64,000 nt of DNA from Flavobacteriaceae bacterium UBA3591 (lineage in GTDB: Bacteria; Bacteroidota; Bacteroidia; Flavobacteriales; Flavobacteriaceae): assembly GCA_002375695.1 (NCBI GenBank), contig DFMO01000010.1, forward strand, positions 213,096 through 277,095, read 5' to 3'. Made by a program: the position numbers and the translations under genes. Every line of letters starts with the position of its first letter. Positions within the stretch are counted from its first letter, which is position 1. A model generated the notes under the pieces. It had not been told where the DNA came from. It did not search any database and was given only the letters and a program-made list of their open reading frames with translations. Shown here in pieces: positions 53,901 through 61,400 of the stretch.

Positions 53901-55301
53901 AAAGCCGAAATTGAAGATCTTAAAACTGTAAAAGGTGAAGATGCTCAAGGTAATATTGTAGATATTGTAATTTCTCGTACTTCTGAAATTAAACTTGTTG
54001 ACAAGAAAACTGGTATTACTTTAAGTACTAACAATATTCCTTACGGTTCTACATTAAACATTAAAGATGGCGATACGGTTAAAGCCGGTGATGTAGTGTG
54101 TACGTGGGATCCATATAACGGAGTAATTATTTCTGAATTTGCTGGTAAAATTAAGTACGAAAACATTGTACAAGGTGTTACCTACCAGGTTGAAATTGAT
54201 GAACAAACTGGTTTCCAAGAAAAAGTAATTTCAGAGTCTAGAGATAAAAAACGTATTCCAACCCTACAAATTTTAGGGAAGAAAGACGAAGTTATACGTA
54301 GTTATAACTTACCTGTTGGCGCCCATATTATGGTGGATGACGGCGATAAAATTAAGATTGGTAAAGTACTTGTGAAAATACCGCGTAAATCTGCTAAGGC
54401 AGGGGATATTACGGGTGGTCTTCCTCGTGTAACCGAGCTATTTGAAGCGCGTAACCCATCGAACCCAGCAGTAGTAAGTGAGATTGACGGAGTTGTATCT
54501 TTCGGTAAAATAAAGCGTGGTAATCGCGAAATTATCGTTGAGTCTAAATTAGGCGAGATGAAAAAGTATTTGGTAAAACTTAGTAACCAAATTCTTGTTC
54601 AGGAAAACGATTATGTACGTGCAGGAATGCCACTTTCTGATGGTTCAATTACGCCAGAAGATATTTTACGCATTAAAGGCCCATCGGCAGTACAACAATA
54701 TCTTGTAAACGAAGTACAAGAAGTTTACCGACTGCAAGGTGTGAAAATTAACGACAAGCACTTTGAGGTTGTTGTTAGACAGATGATGCGTAAGGTGAAG
54801 ATTCAAGATCCAGGTGATACTACCTTCTTAGAAGATCAATTAGCCCATAAAGACGATTTCATTGAAGAAAATGATAAGATTTTCGGAATGAAGGTTGTTA
54901 CAAATGCAGGCGAATCTGAAAACTTAAAAGAGGGGCAAATATTAACGCCAAGAGCACTTCGCGATGAAAACTCATTGTTGCGAAGAAACGATAAAGAGCT
55001 AGTAGAAGCACGCGATGCAGTACCTGCAACGGCAACTCCAGTATTACAAGGTATTACAAGAGCGTCGTTACAAACTAAGTCGTTTATCTCGGCAGCATCT
55101 TTCCAAGAAACAACTAAAGTATTAAACGAGGCAGCAGTTGCTGGTAAAGTAGATACTTTAGAAGGCTTAAAAGAGAATGTAATTGTAGGACATAAAATAC
55201 CTGCCGGTACTGGTATGCGTAGATATGACTCTATAATTGTTGGCTCTAAAGAAGAGCTGGAAGAGATGAACCGCGCTAAGCAAGAAGTTAATTTTAACTA
55301 A
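51000..55301 (+). CDS. rpoC: RNA polymerase beta' subunit
   Basis: This 1433-residue beta' subunit contains the zinc-binding N-terminal cysteines ([20 protein letters not shown]), the active-site [12 protein letters not shown] (about residue 475) that binds catalytic Mg, the trigger loop region near [16 protein letters not shown], and a second cysteine cluster ([15 protein letters not shown]). Two adjacent ATG codons start the gene at 51000; either could be used. A strong terminator follows. Length and motifs are normal for Bacteroidota. Confidence 0.99.
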   Translation: [1433 protein letters not shown]

Positions 55302-55307
55302 TATTTT

Positions 55308-55339
55308 AAAAGGTGCGTTTACAAAACGCACCTTTTTTA
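55308..55339 (+). terminator. Intrinsic terminator after rpoC
   Basis: AAAAGGTGCGTTT pairs with AAACGCACCTTTT around a very short loop, followed by T. The stem is about 12-13 bp and lies 7 bp after rpoC. Confidence 0.85.
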
Positions 55340-55411
55340 TTAGCATTTAAAATTTTGTAAGAAATATAAAGTTTAATCCTGAATTGTCTCGGGGTCAATA
55401 TTTAAAATACA

Positions 55412-55732
55412 ATGGCAGATCAAAAAAAAGATAAACCAAAACAAAATCAAATAAATATAGAACTAGATGAAGCTGTTGCGCAAGGTACTTATAGTAACTT
55501 AGCAATAATAAATCATTCAGTTTCAGAGTTTGTGGTAGATTTTGTAACTATTATGCCTGGGGTGCCTAAAAGCAAAGTGAAGTCTAGAATTATTTTAACT
55601 CCACAACATGCTAAAAGGTTTTTAAAAGCATTAAATGATAACGTAAAGCGATTTGAAAGCGCTCACGGTGAAATTAAGGATTATGAGCAACCGCCCATTC
55701 CATTAAACTTTGGCCCTACGGGCGAAGCTTAA
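55412..55732 (+). CDS. DUF3467 protein
   Basis: This 106-residue protein has the DUF3467 core ELDEAVAQGTYSNLAIINHSVSEFVVDFVTIMPG and ends in an acidic/Pro-rich tail. The family is widespread in Bacteroidota next to rpoC, and its function is unknown. It has its own short transcript, since terminators lie before and after it. Confidence 0.9.
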   Translation: MADQKKDKPKQNQINIELDEAVAQGTYSNLAIINHSVSEFVVDFVTIMPGVPKSKVKSRIILTPQHAKRFLKALNDNVKRFESAHGEIKDYEQPPIPLNFGPTGEA

Positions 55733-55743
55733 TAAATATTAAA

Positions 55744-55778
55744 ATAAAAAGCCCCGCAATATTGCGGGGCTTTTTTTA
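55744..55778. terminator. Bidirectional intrinsic terminator between DUF3467 gene and prfC
   Basis: GCCCCGCAAT (55751-55760) pairs with ATTGCGGGGC (55761-55770), a 10-bp palindromic stem (the central bases would open into a loop). It has A-runs on the left and seven T on the right, so it can terminate both convergent transcripts. Confidence 0.9.
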
Positions 55779-55809
55779 TATCGTGCGTATAAATAGCTTT
55801 TTTAAAAAT

Positions 55810-57423
55810 TTACTTTTTCTTTTTGCTATTACTACTTTCAAATTCACTTACAAAATGCAATTTTACGTTGGGGTATTTAGACTGTGTCATTTGTAACGTA
55901 AAAGCCGAATCGGCAAAAAACACCAATTGGTCGCGTTTATCTTTGGCTAAAAACTTTGCTTTTACTCTTTTAAAATCTGCAAACTCTTCGCTTTTTGGAT
56001 CTTTAGCTTCTACCCAGCAAGCTTTGTGTACATTTAGATTTTCGTAGCTACACTTTGCGCCATATTCGTGTTCTAATCTGTATTGAATAACTTCAAACTG
56101 TAATGCGCCTACGGTACCTATAACTTTTCTGCCGTTTAATTCTAGAGTAAAAAGCTGTGCCACACCTTCATCCATTAATTGATCGAGCCCCTTTTCTAAT
56201 TGTTTGCTCTTCATTGGATCTGCGTTATTAACATATTTAAAGTGCTCGGGAGAAAAACTTGGTATACCTTTATATTGCATTTTTTCTCCTTGCGTAAGCG
56301 TATCGCCAATTTTAAAGTTTCCAGTATCGTGTAAGCCTACGATATCGCCTGGATATGAAACATCTACAATTTGTTTCTTTTCGGCAAAAAACGCATTAGG
56401 GCTGCTAAATTTTACTTTCTTACCGTTGCGCACATGTAGGTAAGGCGAATTTCTTTCAAAAGTACCCGATACAATTTTTACGAATGCTAGCCGATCGCGG
56501 TGCTTAGGATCCATGTTTGCGTGAATTTTAAACACAAAACCAGAAAAATCTTTTTCTTCAGGATGTACTAATCGTGTGTCGCTTTCTTTTGGGCGTGGAG
56601 TTGGTGCTATTTCAACAAAACAGTCTAACAATTCTCTCACCCCAAAATTATTTAAAGCCGATCCAAAAAATACGGGCTGAAGCTCTCCGTCTAAATATTC
56701 CTGCTGATTGAAATCTGGGTAAACCTCTCGTACAAGTTCTAACTCTTCTCTTAATGTATTTGCAGCTTTTTCGCCCACAAGGTTGTCGAGTTCTTTGCTT
56801 TCTAAATCTTCAATTTCAATTGTTTCTTCAATATTTTTTCGGTTGTCGCCACTAAAGAGGTTTACATTTTTTTCCCATTCGTTGTAAATTCCTTTAAAGT
56901 CGTATCCCATCCCAATTGGAAAACTTAAGGGAGTTACGCGTAGTTGTAGCTTACTTTCTATTTCGTCTAGTAGATCAAATGCATCGCGACCTTCGCGGTC
57001 TAATTTATTGATAAACACAATTATTGGAATATTGCGCATTCGGCATACTTCTACCAGTTTTTCGGTTTGTTCTTCTACACCTTTTGCTACATCTATTACA
57101 ACAATTACACTGTCTACAGCGGTTAAGGTTCTAAAAGTATCTTCGGCAAAATCTTTATGTCCTGGAGTATCCAAAATATTAATTTTGGTTCCGTGATATT
57201 CAAAAGCTAATACCGAAGTAGCCACCGATATTCCTCGTTGGCGTTCAATCTCCATAAAATCACTAGTTGCTCCTTTTTTTACTTTATTGTTTTTTACGGC
57301 GCCCGCTTCTTGAATTGCGCCTCCAAAGAGTAATAATTTTTCGGTTAATGTTGTTTTCCCTGCATCGGGATGTGCAATTACACCAAAAGTTCTTCTTCGT
57401 TTTATTTCTTTTTCAATAGACAT
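55810..57423 (-). CDS. prfC: Peptide chain release factor 3
   Basis: This is a 537-residue GTPase of the EF-G family that recycles RF1/RF2. The ATG at 57423 gives the standard start MSIEKEIKRRRTFGVIAHPDAGKTT. G1 is HPDAGKTT, the switch region is ERQRGISVATS, G3 is DTPGHKDFAEDT and G4 is NKLDRE. An upstream in-frame start at 57447 is possible but lies at the -7 box. It is convergent with the DUF3467 gene. The promoter-like TATCTTTG on the minus strand (57451-57444) lies 20 bp before the start. Confidence 0.96.
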   Translation of the reverse strand: MSIEKEIKRRRTFGVIAHPDAGKTTLTEKLLLFGGAIQEAGAVKNNKVKKGATSDFMEIERQRGISVATSVLAFEYHGTKINILDTPGHKDFAEDTFRTLTAVDSVIVVIDVAKGVEEQTEKLVEVCRMRNIPIIVFINKLDREGRDAFDLLDEIESKLQLRVTPLSFPIGMGYDFKGIYNEWEKNVNLFSGDNRKNIEETIEIEDLESKELDNLVGEKAANTLREELELVREVYPDFNQQEYLDGELQPVFFGSALNNFGVRELLDCFVEIAPTPRPKESDTRLVHPEEKDFSGFVFKIHANMDPKHRDRLAFVKIVSGTFERNSPYLHVRNGKKVKFSSPNAFFAEKKQIVDVSYPGDIVGLHDTGNFKIGDTLTQGEKMQYKGIPSFSPEHFKYVNNADPMKSKQLEKGLDQLMDEGVAQLFTLELNGRKVIGTVGALQFEVIQYRLEHEYGAKCSYENLNVHKACWVEAKDPKSEEFADFKRVKAKFLAKDKRDQLVFFADSAFTLQMTQSKYPNVKLHFVSEFESSNSKKKK

Positions 57424-57443
57424 ATAAATTCTTGTATAAGGGT

Positions 57444-57451
57444 GCAAAGAT
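57444..57451 (-). promoter_or_regulatory. Putative promoter -7 element (TATCTTTG) of prfC
   Basis: On the minus strand TATCTTTG matches TAnnTTTG and ends 20 bp before the chosen prfC ATG. No clear -33 TTG is seen. Confidence 0.5.
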
Positions 57452-57617
57452 AAAGTTTGTAATTGGAGTAAGAAACTCTAGTTGATTCAAAATTATGAAA
57501 CACATTTCTCTTTTAAGTTTTAATATTTCAGAAAATATAAATAGAAAATTTTCAGCTTTTTATACTAAAAGAACTCTCGCTAAAAATTGTTGAACAAACA
57601 AACCAATGCGCTCGTAA

Positions 57618-57674
57618 CCACTGAAAACAGTGGCATACGTAATTCTACGTATGTTTAAAAGCTGCGTAATTACG
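57618..57674. promoter_or_regulatory. Cluster of three palindromes upstream of the adhesin locus
   Basis: CCACTG-AAAA-CAGTGG (57618-57633) is followed at once by CATACGTA-ATTC-TACGTATG (57634-57653), a perfect 8-bp inverted repeat. CGTAATTACG (57665-57674) then follows, a perfect 10-bp palindrome. The CGTAATT core is shared by the last two. The cluster could be an operator for a dimeric regulator. The rest of the 422-bp gap (57424-57845) holds no gene that I can support. Confidence 0.55.
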
Positions 57675-57765
57675 GGTTTTATACAAGAAATATGCAGTTG
57701 ACCGACTATTTATAACAGTTTAACTAATAGTTTATTGGTTACTAAATCTTAAAGCATTTCCACTG

Positions 57766-57773
57766 TATATTTG
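57766..57773 (+). promoter_or_regulatory. Putative promoter -7 element (TATATTTG) before the 57.8-kb gene
   Basis: TATATTTG matches TAnnTTTG and lies about 93 bp downstream of the palindrome cluster and 72 bp before the ATG at 57846. No -33 TTG at ideal spacing is visible. Confidence 0.45.
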
Positions 57774-57845
57774 ATATAATATAAAAAATTTATTGGGTGT
57801 TTTAGAGCCTAAAACTATTTGAGATAATTATTTAAAACCTATTAT

Positions 57846-58343
57846 ATGAAGCGAATAGCAATAGTTATTAAAAGCTTAATGTTGACTGTTTTTTTGTGCT
57901 TAGTGAGCTTTACTTCGGCTAACTCTCAAAATTGTAGTGCTACATTATCTGTTGAAAAAGATCGCAATGCAAGATCGGCATACGAAGATGAGGGAGCTAT
58001 TTTTAATATGGTTCTAACCAACACTTCTTCAAGACAAACAACGTATACAATTTCAACGAAAAGTTTAGAGGCATCTTGTGCAAATGATAATTACAGAACA
58101 TCGGCACCAAATGTTTCTTTAAATGTTTCTGTTAGAAATAGAAATAACGCAAGTGTTGCAAACAACTCGCTAACACTCTCTGCAGGAGAAACGCGTGAAT
58201 TTCAAATTTATGTATCGGTACCTGCGCAAACTCCGCTTAATACTTGGAGTTGTATAGAGGTGCTAGCGCAAGGAACTGATTGTGCTCGCCCAGCAACGAG
58301 TACAACCTTAAGAGTTTTTGTCCCCGAACCATCTGATGGATAG
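57846..58343 (+). CDS. Secreted beta-sandwich-like protein, unknown function
   Basis: This 165-residue protein has a signal peptide (SLMLTVFLCLVSFTSANSQ). The mature part (NCSATLSVEKDRNARSAYEDEGAIFNMVLTNTSSRQTTYTI, then SLTLSAGETREFQIYVSVPAQTP) resembles a single immunoglobulin-like beta-sandwich domain with paired Cys. It has no recognised family and no catalytic motif. It is 63 bp upstream of the giant adhesin gene and faces the same way, so the two are probably co-expressed. It may be a small accessory adhesin or partner. Confidence 0.7.
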   Translation: MKRIAIVIKSLMLTVFLCLVSFTSANSQNCSATLSVEKDRNARSAYEDEGAIFNMVLTNTSSRQTTYTISTKSLEASCANDNYRTSAPNVSLNVSVRNRNNASVANNSLTLSAGETREFQIYVSVPAQTPLNTWSCIEVLAQGTDCARPATSTTLRVFVPEPSDG

Positions 58344-58406
58344 TAAAGGAGGAATATTGAAAAGGAATACTATAAATAGTATAGGTTAATACCTAAATTT
58401 TTATTT

Positions 58407-61400
58407 ATGAAAAAACAACTACACTTTAAAAACATACTGGCAACAAACTTTACGAAAATCACTTTTTTAATAGTGGTTCTTTCGTCTTTTAGTTTATTTG
58501 GACAGCAACCTTCACTAGATATTGACAAAACCAGAGAAGCAAACGTTACTACTTGTAATGTTTTTGACATTGATATAGATGTTGAAGGGATTGCAACAAA
58601 GCGTCCGCAAGAAGTTGTTCTTGTAATTGATAGATCGGGAAGTATGGATGACGGTCCACGGCCCGAACCAATTGACTATGCAAAAGATGCTGCAATTGAT
58701 TTTGTAAACGAGCTTTTTAAGCCAGAAAATAATCCAAGTGGATTAAATAAGGTTTCAATTGTATCATACGCGAGTAGTGCTACCATTGATCAACAATTAA
58801 CAACAAATAAAACCTTAGCAATTGCAAAGATTAATGCCTTAGTTACAGCTGGTGCAACCAATATTCAAGATGCATTGGTTAAAGCACGAGCTGAGTTAAA
58901 CTCTAGAGGTACTTTTAATTGCGAAACTTCGCGAAGTATTATTTTACTTACCGATGGTGTTACAAACAGAGATAATAGTGGAAATTCGTGTAGTAATACG
59001 CAACATAATACCATCTGTCAACAAAACGCAATTGCAGCCGGACAAGCGGCTTGGTCTATAACCAAGAGTGGTACAGATTATACTCAAAATGTTTTTACTA
59101 TTGGTTTAACAGGAGCTATTTCAGGAACAGAGCAAACCATTGCATTAAATACACTTAATCAAATTCAAAATGCGGGCGCATACAGCACCGAAGTAAATGC
59201 AGATTTATCTGACATTTATATGGAAATTTTCGGTAACCTTAATTATGCTGCCATACAATTACCTGGAGAAAAGTTTTTAACCACTACAATAGAACCTGGT
59301 TTTTCAATTGTTTCTGGTTCAATAAGTACAAATAAAGGAACAGTTACCTTAAGTGGAGCTGGTGATAAAATATACTGGGATGTTCCTAGGATAGCTACGG
59401 AAAATATATTTTTAAAATATTCTGTAGTCTCCGATAATTCAAACGTATGTGGAACCCAAGATCCCGAAAGTTCATTGGTGCGGTATGAGGATGATGAATG
59501 TAATGAAGTCACGCTTAATTTAACCAACCCAGATGTTTGTGTGCCTTGTCCATCGGTAGTAGCTACTATAAGTCAGGTTAGTTGCGATAACTCAGTAGAT
59601 TATAGTGCAAATTATTCGTCTGGAGCATGTAGTGCTGCACAAGGAAATGTTTCGTGGGAGTTCTTTTTAAATAATGTTTCGGTAGGGACTTCTAACCAAG
59701 TTTCGGGAACCTATGTATATACTGGCGGAGGTAATTTTGTAGGTAATTTTAAAGCTGTAGCTACCTTTAATAGTACTTATCCATCGGGTTGTACTTTACC
59801 AGAAGTAGAAGACGAGAGTACAATTACACTTCACGAAAGAGTAGCTGCTAATATTGAAAAAGTAAATGCCGATTCTACGGGTAATTGTAGTAATGGTGAG
59901 GCAACAGTAACGCCAACAAGTGGTACGGGGCCTTATACTTATTTGTGGGATTCAAATGCAGGTAATCAAACAACTCAAACTGCTACAAATTTATCTGCAG
60001 GTACCTATAGTGTAATTGTTACAGACGCAAATAATTGTTCTGTTGAAAAAACAGTAACACTTTATTGCGATATTGAGGAGTGGAATTTTGAGTGTGGAGA
60101 TGATATTTTAGTAGATGAATATGGTTACAATGCAAACTGTAATACTACAACTACGGCAACCATTCCAGATGCTTCGAATGTTTTTCAATATGTTGTTGAA
60201 ATAGTTTACAAAGGGAACAACCCTGGAAGCACTATACAGTTTACAGATTCGTCTGGTAACACTCAAACCTTAGAGCGTTCGGTTCCTGTAGGTTCGAGCT
60301 CAAATATTTGGGTTTATAGAGGCTTGTTTGCGGGTAGTACAAACAGCGTTACTTACACAAATAGCTCACGACGATGTGATTTACAATCATTAGTTGTCTA
60401 TGCCTTCCGTAATGTTCCAAATGCTACGTCAAATTCGGGTCGTTTTACAAGTTTAAGTGGCGTAAATAACGTTGTTAATTTTACAATAGACATTCCTTCA
60501 TTTACTGGTCCTCGCGATTTAGTTGTTGAAACGCCTATTTCTGAAATGACACCAGATGGTAGATATTTATTACTTCGAGCAACTGCGGGATCTGTTTCAG
60601 AACAAACAATACTTTACGGACCCGATACAACACTTCCGGGTGGAACTTGCTGTTTAGCAATTCCATCTTTAACGTTAGAAAATGTACCCGGTAATATTAC
60701 CCAAGTAACCATAACTGTAGATACCAGAAATAATAGAAACGGCCAAAGTGTAAACGGACAGTCGTGGGTAATTGCTGGCGGTGTAAATGTTGAAGCAGAT
60801 TGTTATGAAGATATTGAATTAACACTTCAATCTAAAACAGATATTCTATGTTATGGCGATAGTACAGGTGAAATAACCGTACAAACTTCGGGAGGAGTTC
60901 CACCATATTTATATTCACTTAATGGAGGTACACCACAATCTAGCCCAACATTTAGCGGACTTGTGGCAGGAGTATATGTAATAGAAGTGGAGGATTCTTT
61001 AGGAAATACAGATTCTATTTCGATTACATTAACCCAGCCAGATGATATTATAATTCAAATTACCAAGCAAAACGCAACCTTATCGGGCGCGTGTAATAAC
61101 GGTGAGGCAACTGCAGATCCAACAGGAGGTGTTGCGCCATATACGTACCAATGGAGTGCAAGTGCTGGAAACCAAACAACCGCTACAGCAACAAACCTTC
61201 CAGAAGGGACACATCAAGTTGTTGTAACCGATGCTAATGGATGTTCTGTAACACAAAGTGTAGTTATAGATTGTATTAACGACTGCGATGCTGTTGTAGA
61301 CGTAGATTATGTTACCCATGTTCTTTGTAAAGGAGATGCTACTGGTTCAGCAAAAGTAACAGCAAGCTCTGTTGCCAACCCAGGAGCATTATTTACGTTT

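Noticed and set aside
61080..61319. Minus-strand frame with many Cys inside the adhesin
   Set aside because: It is opposite the repeat-coding strand; its composition is explained by the Thr/Ser/Gly codons there.
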